From the NCBI RefSeq assembly GCF_958298935.1, contig NC_084939.1:21379501-21443500 (forward strand): a stretch of 64,000 bases of DNA, given 5' to 3'. A program made the translations under genes and the position numbers. The stretch comes from Phragmites australis. Taxonomy: Eukaryota > Streptophyta > Magnoliopsida > Poales > Poaceae. The notes under the pieces are model-generated. The model did no database searches. It was not told the origin of the DNA and saw only the letters and a list, made by a program, of their open reading frames with translations. Of the stretch, positions 45,689-58,294 are shown piece after piece (the stretch's first letter is position 1; each line of letters begins with the position of its first letter).

Positions 45689-47779
45689 GATCCTGACAGG
45701 GCCACCATGCACATGGAAAATGCTTCTTCTCGTGATCCGTTCATGAAAAATATTGTCATTTTCACACACCAAAACCATGCAAGCACGGACTTGCATACCA
45801 AATTGAAGTAAGGCTCATGCAATGGCTCGGTATATCTACACTCAAATAGTTTCATCATGGCCATATGGAAACTAAGGACTTGTATGTTCCTCATTTGTTG
45901 GCCTTCCCTTCTCTATGGCATGTGACCTTCATGGTCTACAAAAGTGGACATGTAATATAATCTACAACAGTATCACTAGTTCACACATCATAGAGAGATT
46001 AGCGTTGACAAAACACAAGTGCACAAATGAAGGAATTTGTTTCCAAAATGTTCTGTACTTTGTTGAAACAGTCACATTTGACATCTCTTGTACTATCTTC
46101 TGCTTGTACACATGTAGATAATATCTTTGGCTTAAAATTAAAAACTTCCACAGCTAATGTACACTTTTTGTTAGTAGTTGTCAATAGAAAACAGAGGTTG
46201 TGGATGATGACCTATCAGCGCACTTGTTTAGCTTTCTTCTCCTTTGGGGAGCTTGCCTTTCTTGACGAGTTTTTTTTTTTTTTTTTTTTTTTTTTGCGAG
46301 CTTGTGTTTACCAAATGATCAATGAGAAGATCTGTGCAGAGATCCACTCCTAATATTTTTTAGAACAATGTTTGAATCCAATGGTCCTTTGTATATACTA
46401 TAATTTTGCTTTTCATGATACCTACTGCCTAACAATGTAGGACAAAATATGCCTGGCTTCTTAGGCTTCATCTATTCATCATTTGTTGAAATGGATGATG
46501 ATGCTTTGCATGTGAAATCTTCTTTGGGTAGTGCGTGGAGCCAAGGAATCTAGGCATATAGGTTTCTAAACACAGTTCAGATGATCCAGCAAGAGAAGGT
46601 TATTATTTGCAATCACTCAACAAAAGCTTAATCCTTGCCATTTGGATGCTCAAATTAATGAGTTTCATGAACCAACAATTAAAACAAACATGAAATGCAA
46701 GGAAAAAAAATGTAAGGTGATCAAGTAAGAGAAACTCTATTTCCATTCAATGATTCTTTGACAAAATAAAAATAAAGCATACATGAACCACAAGATCCCA
46801 ATGCAGAGTACAACAGAACCTATTCCTTTAAACCAAAGCCATAGATTTCTGGATAAACTGAGAAAAGGTTGTGTCAGATAAATACACCCTTTCAGATTTA
46901 ATTTAATTCCTAAATATAATATGAACAAAAATAGATTGATTATTATCATCATACTGCAAGAGTTTATCCTAAACATATATCTCTCTAATATATTCCAGGA
47001 CAAAATCAGTACAAAAATAGGCATGCTAACCATGACATATCATAGTGAACGTATCCATCGGCAGCGTGAGATGCAGAAGCCCCAGTGATGACGATGCAGA
47101 AGACGATGATGAAGGGACGTAGAGGAAGCAGACCATAATGATGTAGAAGAAGTAGAGCATGAGCAACCACGATGAGCGCTTCCCAAAATCCTATTCGTCC
47201 TCTCCCGATACAGGATCCCAAGAGCGATGTGTTTTGGAGACCTGCTCTCCCGTTTGTCGGTGCATGCAGACGCAACGGGATAGAGTAGATTATGTGCAAC
47301 GACGCAACAGAGAGAGGTAAAACCCTAATTGCGTATATGTTCTTTGTGGTGGCGGCTAGAAGATATATATAGAGAGAATTGCGTGGTTAAGACGCGCTAC
47401 GATCGAACTCGATACGATTTTCATATATATATATATATCTATTTGCACACGCAGTAAAAAGAATAAAACTACAAAAGGAGGTTGCACCTGCACAATCTAT
47501 TGGACCCGATTTCGACGGATCGTTCACGCAGGTGCCGTACCTACCCCGCCCAACGAGGCGAGCGAGTGAGCGTGCGTGTGTTCTCCTAGTCCTCTCGTCC
47601 ACACATTAAATAGGTGGAGGAGAGAATTCCTTTTAAGTTGGTCACCCTCCACCTCCACTAGCAAGGTGAGACTAAAAGATATACTCTCATCTCCACTTAG
47701 TTTTAACCTTCAAGATTTATTTGGAATTACATAAATAAAATGGGGCAAGTCTATATATTCTAATAGGTTGTAGATGGAT
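45689..47779. other. 3' region and intergenic sequence
   Basis: Contains the presumed 3' UTR of the 305-aa gene, a run of about 25 T at 46270-46294, and on the minus strand at about 47000-47300 a GC-richer block (CTTGGGATCCTGTATCGGGA) that recalls an LTR leader, although I cannot find a partner. (TA)n lies at 47424-47437. No gene is supported. Confidence 0.35.
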
Positions 47780-49259
47780 AACTCTAAAAGACGCCAATCA
47801 GAAGGGGGTGAATGATTGTACGGAGGCTAAAAATCTATTTTTTGAAGTTCTGGACAAATTGGTCTTATGTCACTAAAATCGACCTACATAAAGATCTGTC
47901 TGTTGGATTGCTCTCAAATCTTAACTGTAGATACTAGACATCAATAAGCAACCAACACAACAAGAATCTGTTCAATTGGATGTGTAGATCTAAAGATATG
48001 AAATTTGCAAATAGACTATTCTACACAGTGAAACGAAACGCGAATTGATTAAACCCTAATCCGTTATTAATCAAGAATTACAAATTTCCAACCAATAAAA
48101 ACTTTCAAAGGCTTACCAAGATGCTCTAGAATGACTTTGGACAGATTCCACGATGGAGTAGAAGATCCACGAAATCCGAAAGTGGTGGCAAAACACGAAT
48201 GAAGAACGGAGATCAAGATCAAAATTTCAACTCATCATCTTACCGAATATGGCCTTTTGTTATGTAGATGACTTTACAATGTGCATACACAACACCGTTA
48301 TTAGGATTTCCACGAAATCCTAAAACCCTAGATGCAAACTCTAGGTTCTCCTTTGTGTTGTTCTCACTGTTGTTATGTTTTCATAAACCACAACCCCTTC
48401 ATATTTATACTACCAGGCCCAGCACTAGGCCTAGTCCTTTTCCTAGTCGTATCCCAATAGGACACGAACTACCATATAGCCAACGTCCTTTCTATAACTG
48501 AATCCAAACCGGTCTGAGTCCTTCCCCGACTCGACCTCGACTCATTTTGGAACATAACTCTGTGACTTCCATCTGTCACACACACGTTTGGTCAAACCGC
48601 AGCCCCACCATGCCATGTACTCAAACAACCACATCGTCCGACCACACCCTCATCTAGTCAGACCGTAGCCCGACCATGACCAGTGACCACGATTTCACGT
48701 GTAGTGTTCCCTAGCCCGAACGTCCAGCGTGACCTCCTGTCTGCCTTGATCTCAGTTTCTCTCTGAACCAAGTCCTAGTCCCTGTTACCGGCCACATTTC
48801 TCCTCAGGACACACCTGCACATGAACAAAAAACCAACAACGAATTCCGAACACAAGTTTCACAAACTTTGACTCACATCAATCCATACAACACCACTCAC
48901 ACGAGTATGTTGCACATATAAAAAACATAAATTACGTTATGCTACCAGAAGCATATCAAGCAACATCATATTGCGAATTTACAAATTAACACTTTGCCTT
49001 TGCTAATTTCACTAAAATAGTCAATGGTTCATCACATGATCTCACAATCTCCCACTTGATGAAAATATTGGCAACACCTCTATGTGAACAAAAGTTGTCA
49101 ACTTCATGTTTTGTAAAAAGCAAAGAAACAAAGTGAAAATCAAAGGGGAAAGAAAACTCTACCTTTCTTCAACAACAAAATACTCCCCCTAAAAGGAATA
49201 AAAAGAAGAAAATAGGAATCTCCCCCTTTGACAAAAAACACAAAATCACAATCTCTCCC

Positions 49260-52200
49260 TGTAACACCCTACTTTCCAAGAATTTTACAACTTTTTAAAA
49301 TTTTCCAACTTTAGATAGTAGCTTCACCAGTAGAGCAGTTTAAAACCTATTTTCATAAACAACCAAGCAACCTAGGTTATTATTTCTTGTGCATTGCATG
49401 CTGAGTTTTGCTAGGAGCGAGGTAAATGCATTAGAGTTCTTTTTTTCTTTTCTTCCTTTTGGTGTTTTGGAGTGAAAAAGGTTTTGAAAATGATTTCAAA
49501 ATTCAATAGTGGGTAAGTCAAGGATCTTAATGGTTGGATTCAAAATCCTTGAATTCATCATCTATTCAATCCTTGATCATACCAAATTCTTCTCTAGTTC
49601 AATTCAAATCATATCCAAATCCTTGTTTAAAACTAATCTCTTCTCTTTGTGAAATTCTACCCAAATCTAAATTCAAATTCCTTATCTACTCCCATTCTTG
49701 TTCAACCTCATCTTTTGGTTTCTCTCGAATTCACTCCAAGCTCAATTCAAATTCAAATCCTATTCAAATTTCTCTGCAAAAGTTTCTTTTCTAAAACCCT
49801 CAATATGCCTAAAGTGCCTTTGGACCCAATCCTATCCAAGCGCAAGCTCTTGGCTGGCACACAAGTCATCTAGAAGGCCCAACACAAAGGATCCATGAAA
49901 TCTGTGAATATTCACGGAGTTCTAGATAGTCTCATCTTCCCATGAAGTTTTGGAATTCATGACGGCATCAAATGCAAATCTTTAAAATACCGAAGTTGTA
50001 GGTCTCATCGAGAGATTCAATTTGAAACTATGGAAGTCTCCTTTTGGATAATGGAGTTAGGACTTATGACCCCTGAAATCAGTGCTGCGCAGATAAGTCT
50101 TAGTTCAAATAGTTTATCTTGTGACGCATTTCTGGAAATCAAAATGACATTTTCAGAAGTTTCAATGAATATCAAAGTTGTAGATCTTTTCGCGTACGAG
50201 AATTTAGAGTCCAGAAAAGTCCAATTCGGAGTTCAGATGGTGGAGATATCGTCCTCATAATAAAGAGCTACAGAAAAGGAAATTTGAACCGACTCGAACT
50301 TGAACCCGATTCGTGTCCGGCTTGGACTCCACCTCAACCAGCTGCCCCTGACCCTATAAATAGGTGTTGCACGTCCTCCCCTATCCCCTTTACATCCATC
50401 CATGCCCTAGTCGCCACAGCAGCCCTGCCCATGCACCGCTGTTCGCTGGTGTCGCCGTCGTCGCCACCCGTGATGCGCTACATCGTTGTCTCCACGAATC
50501 CTCCTTCCCCGATCGTCAAAGCAAGGTGAGAACCCCTCCTCATACTTCCTTGCCCATGTTTTCCATCATGCTAAGTCTCTAGCTAAGCCTTAACCCCGGC
50601 CAAAGCCTGATTTGTGCCGCCACGGTCGTCGTCGTCGCGGACAACTGCGCCGTCACCGATTGGCATCAACGTTCCTGGCTAACCATAAGTCAAATCACCA
50701 TGCCCTTTCACCAACGCATGATCCATGATGTTGCCCATGCCCTCACCAACCGACTTGTCCTGTAGAGCAGCCAAATCGTCGGGATCAAGGTCGACATGCC
50801 CGCTGTCTAGTTTCTAGCTGCGTTCTGTGCACGCACCGAGTTTGTTGTCACATTCCCTATCAATCCGGAAGCCGTATGGATGTGCCATATGCGTCACGAC
50901 ATGTCCCATGAAGTCTTCTACTTGACCATAGGAGCCTTTCACCTGTTGTGCAGCAACTCCACCGGAACGTGTTTGCCAACCACAGCATATCGCAACCGTC
51001 ACCCATCTCATCTCCGCTGATCGTTCTTCCTCTCAAGGGATGATCTTCCCAAACTCGTGCTACAGTATTGTGTTCCCGGGATATATGAATTTCTTTGTTT
51101 AGATGGTTCCTCAAAATTCATAGCCAATCTTCAGGAACGCGGTCATCTTTGTTGCTGCATCTGTTCGCAGTCACCACCAAACCTAGAAGCAGTCGTCGCT
51201 GTTTTGCCGCTACCTCAGATGATCCCTTCCAAAACTGACCATACCTTTGAGTTAGCCTTTCCACGTTCTATGCCATGCTTCCCTCATTTCACTGAAACGC
51301 CATCGAAGCCCAGCATCGATGTCAGTGGCTACGCACCTGATTGCTGTCTTCGACAAAACCCGAGCCGCCGCCGCTATGCAAACTTACCGGTAGTATCCTT
51401 AACCTAGAAGCATAACCCTGGCCATTTGATCATGGGTAATTGAGATTGGATCTCAGCGTACCTTTTCTTTAATCCAAGACGATGCTTGCCTGGCATGCCA
51501 AGTTAGCACCACATCATCCTCTTTAGCCTAGTCAGTGAAATCTAGTCAGCCCTATACCTCTTGAACCTTGCACAATAATGTTGTCAAGTCTAACACAATG
51601 ATTGTGCAATAAACCTTTTCCTATAAGAAGATAACTCTGGTAAAACAGTCTTTCCTTTTCAGCCTAATCCATCTTCCAAAAGCAGTTATCTTTCATCCTA
51701 ACTCTGACTTAGGCGATTCTTGCATCTAAATTTATTCTCTAAAATCATACCCATCCAACTATAGTGTTTTTAAAGTGTTTTGATTATGTTTGGTATGCTA
51801 TTCTTAGTGTTTTCCTTTGAGTTGTTTGTCGGTAGTTTTTGCGATTCATCAATGTTCCAGAGGAGCTAGAAGTACTTCAAGACCAAGACTTTTCTGAAGA
51901 CCCAACTGAGTCGAGTTAAGGCAAGTTATATTTTTGATCATATTTATCCTAGTTTTTAAATATTTTGTTTTATAGACATGCATGATAATAATTTGTTGAG
52001 AATCCTAAGTGTTAGGCTTTACCCTAGTTTTTCCCTTATCATCCTTGTCGCCATAGTATGGTTTTGGGTTATGGAATTGTAGATGATGCTTAGCCTTGCT
52101 CTGAGATGGTAATCATGATAATTGTTCCATGAACTTGTTAATGGTCCTATTCAACAGTGATAAAATACGATGGAATAATTTTTGTAGCAACATGGTATAG

Positions 52201-53444
52201 GGATTTGAGCATGTGGTATGATGGGATGTATGGTTTGGAAAGTGATAGTCTTGCTCAAATCTGAGGACCGGTTCGTGGGGTGACCTTTCTGTGTTTACAG
52301 TACAACCACAAGCCTGGTATGGGTCAGGACTAGTCAATTAATTTGCTACTCTCAGCATAGTGTAGACCAAGCAAAAGAGCGGTGAATGGACAATGTCTTG
52401 GGATCTGAAAGGCGCAAGAGGGGGTTTCCATTGTTGAGGTGGAATCACGCGGCTGTGAAAGCTTAGCAGGTAGACATATGCCAAGAGGAGCATTGTAAAG
52501 GCTTTATAGTGATCTCTTGGCCACACACCTTGGATATGTGTATGTGTCTAGCTAACACAGGCAAAATGGAGACTTGGTCATCTGCTTGCGGGTGAAGAAA
52601 TCATAACTTGTTGGTATGTACAACCTCTGCAGAGTTAAAACTGAATATTTAGCCATGCTCACGGTCATGAGTGACACGGAAAACCTACCACGATTATAAC
52701 TTGATGGTTTGGTCAGTGTGGTTAACTGTGGTGGTGGGGACCATAGTTGAGGTGTCGGTTAGTCACATGGTGGGAATCGTGGTTGAGGTGGTTAGTAGTT
52801 CAATTTTGGCAGTGGGAGCCATGGTTGAGGTATTGGATGTTCAAGCTTGGTGGTTAGAACCTTGGTTGAGGTGGTTAGTTGGTTAAGTCAAGATGGGTGA
52901 AATCTTGAGATGGTTGATTGTTTACAGTCATATACTTAATTACTACTATTTTTTAAATGTTTTTACTTAAATATTGTTTTATGCAAAAGAGCCAAACTAG
53001 TCTTACCTTGTCAAAGCCTTCATATGCATAATATTTCCTTTATAACTTACTGAGTACGACATGTGCTCACACTTACTATAACCAAACGCTCAGTTTGGGA
53101 AAGAATTCAAAGACCTCGTGAAAGATGCATTCTAGTGAGATGTTCTCCATCGATTTTCTATAGAGTTATCGGTGAAGATGTTGAAGACTATCAGGACAAG
53201 GTTGTGATGTTCTAGGCGCGTGTCTCCTGGTCGGTTGTCTGCGGTGTTGTTGGGCACCAGTGTTTTTTGTTCCACTGCAGATATCTATATAGAAGATAAT
53301 ATATGTCAATTGTTCTAAGAGTTCGACATTTATTTCTTTAAAGTATTGCTTTTGTTACTTCATCTGTGATGTCCTTATGTGTGTTAAATATTCTGGACAT
53401 ACATAAGCCACATCTGATTTTGTCCGTTAAAACCGGGTGTGACA
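49260..53444. mobile_element. 4.2-kb LTR-like insertion (probable solo LTR of a Ty3/gypsy element)
   Basis: It begins TGTAACACCC and ends GGGTGTGACA, a near-perfect terminal inverted repeat starting TG and ending CA. CTCCC flanks both sides (49255-49259 and 53445-53449), the 5-bp target duplication of LTR elements. The block lacks any gag or pol similarity. A TATA box, CCCTATAAATAGGTG (about 50353-50367), followed by a C-rich leader fits an LTR promoter. The size suits the very long LTRs of some grass gypsy families, so I read it as a solo LTR. Frames inside (for example 51057-51407) match nothing and are not called. Confidence 0.8.
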
Positions 53445-54329
53445 CTCCCCCTTTGACAATGGATTCATCATAAATAATTTTTTTCAAAATAATTAATCTC
53501 TCTTTTTTAATCATTTTTTATAATGATCATCATAAATCATCCATATACGAAACAAATATTTGACCAAGCTATGCTATCAAGAATAATTACGTCAACCCAT
53601 TTACATATGTAAAAATGTAGTGTAAGCATAACTCATCAAGTATGATTAACAATTTATTGCAAGGCATGGTCTTTCAATCTCAACTACTTCAATCTCAGAT
53701 TGCATTGAAACTTTAACACTTTATTGTGCTTGAAAGAACTGATTGATTTCTTGAAAGCATATAAGATAAAAATCATTGCAAGAAATTATATGCACCATCA
53801 GCCTTACTTTTAACTATGTCAAGCCTATGTCAAAAAGATAATAAGAAGCTTAAGAACATTGGTTCCGGTCATACACAACTTCTTCCAAGTTCATATCAAA
53901 GTGCAATGATAAGCAGTCTCGTAAAGAAGAAGTATGACAATGCATATTTCCTTAATCTTTCACCTATCAACTTTTTTTTCAGCATTTAGCACATAACTTT
54001 GATACTTCACATTTAGCACTTTTAGAAAATATCAAAGCAATTAAGAAAGTTTGACCATGACAAGATTTAATTTGAGTTTTCATTCTAATTAAAAAGTCAT
54101 GACAAAAACTACACGGTTACACGCATAGACATAAAAGTGCAAAAAAAACCTTGTAGCATTAATATGGCTTCAAATGTCATACATGTATAAAGTACAATGC
54201 TCATTACCTTTTTATTGTTTTCTTATTTTTTTTGTTTTTCAAGTATGGAAACACAAAAGAAAACATAAAAACAAAAGTAATACAACTAATGTACAAAGAA
54301 TTAAAGTGCTCCCTTTCAAAACAACCATG

Positions 54330-55168
54330 TTAGATGAATGACACCAAGTTCTCCCCGAAGATGAGGAAAACGAGAAGAATCTAAATGTTTTATAAAAATA
54401 TCTGTCAATTGATATTCAGTATTCACACGGTGAAGCTCAACGTTTCCCTTTCACATGATCCCTCGTAATATGGAAACGAATATCAATATGCTTAGTTCTA
54501 TAATACAGCAGGGGTTCTTAGTTATGCTAATCACGCTGGTGCTATCACAGAAAAGAGGCACCTTCTCTAAGGAAATGCCATAATCTCTAAGTGTAGCAAC
54601 AACCCATAAAATTTGTGAACAACAGCTATCAGCAAGTACATACTCGGCTTTAGCAGTAGATTGTGCAACAGATGATTATTTTCGAGATGCCCAAGCAATA
54701 AGAGAATTACCTAAAAATTGACATATACTAGATGCACTTTTCCTATCAATTCTACAACTTTCAAAATCAGCATCATAATATGCCCTTGAACTAATAAATG
54801 AGGAAGCAGAAAATCATATGCCAAAATTTTGAGTGCCATGAAGATATATGAATATTCGTTTCACATCTTGACTATGCGAAGCACGTGGGGAAGCTTGAAA
54901 ATGGGCGTACAAACACATAGCAAATTGTATGTCTGACCTCAGAGCAGTGATGTACAAAAGTGATAGGATCATGCTTCTATACTCTTTTTATCAATTGCCT
55001 CACCATCTTCATTCAGATCAAGCGCTGCTGTTGCGCCCATCGGTGTCATGATTGGCTTGCTGTTTTTCATCTTAAAATGGCATAGCAAGTCTCTTGTGTA
55101 CTTACTTTGATGAATAAAGATCTTTTCCTTGGTTTGTCTCACTTGAAGTCCTAAGAAATATGTGAGTA
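54330..55168 (-). pseudogene. copia RT end and RNase H remnant
   Basis: Minus strand, in order: FLGLQVRQTKEKIFIHQSKY and MKNSKPIMTPMGATAALDLN (end of the RT region, 55020-55168), then RNase H pieces in shifting frames: DRKSASSICQFLGNSLIAWA, STAKAEYVLADSCCSQILWV and DYGISLEKVPLFCDSTSV (54500-54790), then RDHVKGKR near 54460. These are standard copia RNase H motifs (the K-S-x-S, the A-E-Y). Several stops and shifts are present. Confidence 0.85.
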
Positions 55169-56335
55169 CCTGGAGAGCAGTAAGACGTTATATGGATCAG
55201 GGCAGGGACTGAAGGGCCGAGCAATTTGTGATATAAAGCCGTCGAAGTGCAGAGAGGGAAGGAAAAATTCCATCGAGGCCTGCGGACATATGGCTTATCA
55301 ACATCGTTCATTTATACTGAGATTCGTACTGAAGGGTAAGAAAAATATATCATAGGGTATATGATAGAATCAACAAATAGATGAGTATAAGATGGAATGG
55401 ATGGACGGCCAAAATAGACTGCGTGTGTGCAACGCAGCATGGCCAGGACACCACAATCTTCCAAGATGAGATCATGAAGGGAAATAAGGCACTGAATTAT
55501 CTCAGGTACCTGGTTCATATTGTCCCAATTAAAGTTGACCAAGTGGACAAGTTAAATGGGTCATCACGAGGCACGACGATTTTGATCTGATTCAAACATA
55601 ACATAACATGATGATAAATAGGCCGAACCGGTATGATACGATAAGCCAAACTGGCACGGTATGATAGGTCGGATCATGCCTAGATTGAGATTTCGGTATT
55701 GCATGCTGGCACGGCCTGACCCAAGCATGACACGCGAGGCACGCGGGGGCACCCTCAGGTGCTGAGCTGATGATCTAAGAACACCGGGCGGCCAAATGAG
55801 CATTCACTTTACTGCTTGCTTTCGTTTTTGCCTATGCAGTAGCTGACTAGCTGTGTCAGCAATCAACATGCATGTGCGTACGTTTTTTACTGGATCACCA
55901 ATACTGGCCACTTCCACTAGGCACTAGCTCATATATGCTGCACTGCATGTCACTCTTTTCCAATCAATAAAACTTATTTTTATATATAATTTTGATTTTT
56001 TTGAATTTTTGAGTTATTGTTTTTGAATTTTTCTATTTTAAGAGATTTTTTTAAAAAAAACAGACTACGCCAATCTTAACGTGTCCAATGGGCCAATCGT
56101 CAATTTCCAAACAAACTTTAAATCTTGGCATTCAAATCCATACACTTCCATATGCTTAGAATGGACAGGACAGGACAGGGAAACAGTATTGCGCTCCAGA
56201 TTCTTCCTCCCCGATTTAAAATCCATTTTTTGTGGTCCACAGCTCCTCCAACTTAGGCATCTCGCGCAGCCAGAAGGTCTCAAGTAAAGGCAACTGCACA
56301 AGTCCTCGCAGATGCTTAAGTTCAGTAATTGGTAT
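55169..56335 (-). pseudogene. NBS-LRR disease-resistance gene, LRR fragments
   Basis: Minus strand. 56200-56335 reads ITELKHLRGLVQLPLLETFW and REMPKLEELWTTKNGF; 55420-55560 reads NQVPEIIQCLISLHDLILED; and 55169-55310 reads LDGIFPSLSALRRLYITNCS, LQSLP-stop-SI-stop and RLTALQVL. These are the plant LRR patterns of CC-NBS-LRR immune receptors (L-x-x-L-x-L-x-x-C, P-E-I-I-Q, S-L-P-E-S-I-Q). The stops in the last repeat fall at the usual Glu and Gln positions. No NB-ARC domain is present. The middle (about 55600-56080) holds unrelated sequence. It is cut at the left by the copia relic and at the right by a copia LTR at 56336. Confidence 0.75.
55600..56080. other. Insertion-like block inside the NBS-LRR relic
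   Basis: The left part has degenerate GGCACGG/CGGTATGAT units (55622-55770) and the right part an A/T-rich stretch of TTTTTGAATTTTT type (55985-56060). Both recall the subterminal array and neighbouring A-rich sequence of the hAT element at 4592-8749. It may be a decayed deletion derivative of such an element; I see no clean ends. Confidence 0.35.
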
Positions 56336-56532
56336 TGTTAGGATTAATGGATACGAGAGACACGAGATTTAAGTGGAAAAATCCTCAATGGAGAGGGGGA
56401 AAATCAAGAGAGATAAAATATAATATACGATGGTACATAGATACATGTATAAAGATGCTCCATATTTAGTGACGCTTTTACGTATTATATTAGACCAGGA
56501 TAAACTTTATCTGTTTGAGTCATTATCCAACA
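56336..56532 (-). repeat. 3' LTR of the minus-strand copia element
   Basis: The plus strand begins TGTTAGGATTAATGG and ends CATTATCCAACA, a TG...CA unit with inverted termini TGTTGGAT/ATCCTAACA. The LTR is short, 197 bp. The other LTR should lie beyond the right edge of the window. Confidence 0.8.
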
Positions 56533-57528
56533 AATCCCTCCTTAACTCAAAATCTCTTTAAATATGCACTTAAAAAATTATCTCTGAAATCCCAAATAGC
56601 TTTTAAGCACCACAAATACCTACTAAGTCCGGACAATACTTGAACTTAGTATTAGAGAGTGACTTTGGTAAGCATATATACATAATTTTCTTCTGTTTGT
56701 ATCTTCCTGACAATAACTTGCTTTTGAGTTATAATATCACGAATGTAGTGATGCTTGATATCAATATGCTTGGTCTTGGTATGGAACATATCAATGTGTT
56801 TGGTCTAGTTATCACAATAAGCAATATTAACATTCTGCGGAATACCAAGTTCAGAAATGAGATCTCGCAACCAAATAGCTTTGTTCACCTTCTGTAGCTG
56901 AAATATATTCTACTTCATTAGTAGAGCAATAACAGAATGAAGTGATGGTTTGTAACTAACGGCTGAACCACATAGACAAAAGATATAACCTGAAATAGAC
57001 CTTTTATCAAGATCACCAGCAACATCAGAATTAACAAACCCAATAATAATTTTTGTCTTCACCTTATTCTTATCAAACATCAAACCAAAATGAGAACTAC
57101 CTTTTAAATAACAAAGAATCCACTTAACAACATAGAGAAGTAAATAGATAAAAGATGCATTGGGAAATTGTTTGAAGTAAACACAATTATCATAATTACT
57201 GTAAGAATGTTGTTATGCAATCATAAAAGAATCAAGCCTTTTATTCCACTGCCTAGGAGCTTGTTTAAGAGCATAAAGAGATTTCTTAAAGTGACAAACT
57301 AAATGGTCTTTTCCAGGAGTAGCAAAATCTTCAGGTTGTATCAAATAAATCTAGTTGTCTAAATCTCCATGTAAGAAAACAATGTTAACATCTAGTTACT
57401 CTAACTCCAAATCAAATAAAGTAACAAAAGCAAGCATCACTCGAATAGAAGTGTCATATAATAGGAGAAAAAACTTCATTGAAGTCAATACCTTCCCTTT
57501 GGTCAAAACCTTTTATCACAAGTGTCGA
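56336..57528 (-). mobile_element. Ty1/copia element with short LTR, minus strand, left part
   Basis: A 197-bp LTR (56336-56532) reads TGTTGGATAATG to ATCCTAACA on the minus strand and is preceded in element sense by the purine tract TTAAGGAGGGATT. Further right, minus strand: RNase H (WLRDLISELGIPQNVNIAYC, KHIDIKHHYIRDI; 56640-56890), then the RT stretch (SLYALKQAPRQWNKRLDSFM; about 57230-57300) and QREGIDFNEVFSPII (about 57470-57510). A gypsy element interrupts it at 57529, and the copia resumes at 63895. Many stops; the RT active-site region is deleted. Confidence 0.8.
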
Positions 57529-58237
57529 TGTAATGGGAAAGGAGGTGCCCTGTTAGGGGGGCCCACACTGCCAAATGACAGTCGGCGGTAGATATTTTTA
57601 AGACCACAGCCTAATCGCCCGACTAGCTCCTGGGTCGCAAAAGGAGACCCTGCGACCAATCCTTGCTGGTCGCATGATAGGTACTTTCATAACCTGTCAG
57701 ATCGCATTTAATGCTGCTCACTGAAGTGTTTTCCTTCCACAAGTACTCCCTTTCGGCGAGCTCGGTCATGGTGGGCATGGTGCTGCAGTGACTCGTCCTG
57801 CAATATTTAATGCTATAGGATGGCCTCACAGGCAACTGTGACCTGGTTTGGTGGATGGGATAGAGATGTCAGGATGACCAGGGTAGGATGGGCATGCCTA
57901 CCCCCCGTCATGATGAGCTAGGAGTAGTTGGCTTCACGAGGAGTAGGCCTGCTGCAAAGTTTGACATGATCCATTTGTATGTACACCTTTTTCCCTGGTA
58001 TATAAAGCGATGAGGAGCTAGGTAGCAGAGGAAGAAGATATAAGATAGACCATGTAACCAGTTGATGCATTCATCAGAAAATACACAGGATGTAGGGCTA
58101 TTATCCCACAAGAGGTCTGAACCTGGATAAATCTTTATGTTCTTGAGTTCATTAGACACACACCCACAAGAAGCGCGGATTTATGCACCCATTATCTGGT
58201 ATACCCCAGATACATTGTCAAGGATCATTCCCCGACA
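57529..58237 (+). repeat. gypsy 5' LTR
   Basis: Starts TGTAATGGGAAAGGAGG and ends TCATTCCCCGACA. It contains CCTGGTATATAAAGCGATGAG, a TATA box also present in the 3' copy. From 57970 onward it aligns with 63639-63894 with few differences. The sequence after the LTR does not resemble a standard primer-binding site that I can name. Confidence 0.8.
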
Positions 58238-58294
58238 GTTGCCGCATCAGGTAGGGGGGGGGCGCGTTTTTCGCGTTTCTGCAGGTGTTGAAAC

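Larger units (their letters stand above)
47780..55168 (-). mobile_element. Truncated copia element (SIRE/Maximus-like), minus strand, split by an LTR-like insertion
   Basis: The pol end (RNase H and the last part of the RT region) lies at 54330-55168. Then, going left, come a long non-coding tail with CTCCCCCTTTGACA signatures (GGGGGAG on the sense strand), typical for this copia group, a purine tract near 49045, and a likely LTR at about 47780-49045 with a minus-strand TATA box (AGTATAAATATGAAGGGG, about 48395-48412). The block 49260-53444 is a later insertion. The 5' half (gag, integrase, most of RT and the 5' LTR) is missing: the pol sequence stops abruptly at about 55168 against NBS-LRR sequence. 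LTR borders are approximate. Confidence 0.65.

Noticed and set aside
50284..51407. Several ORFs of 70-116 aa inside the 4.2-kb LTR-like unit
   Set aside because: They follow the TATA box of the LTR, match no gag or pol motif and overlap in different frames; treated as leader sequence.
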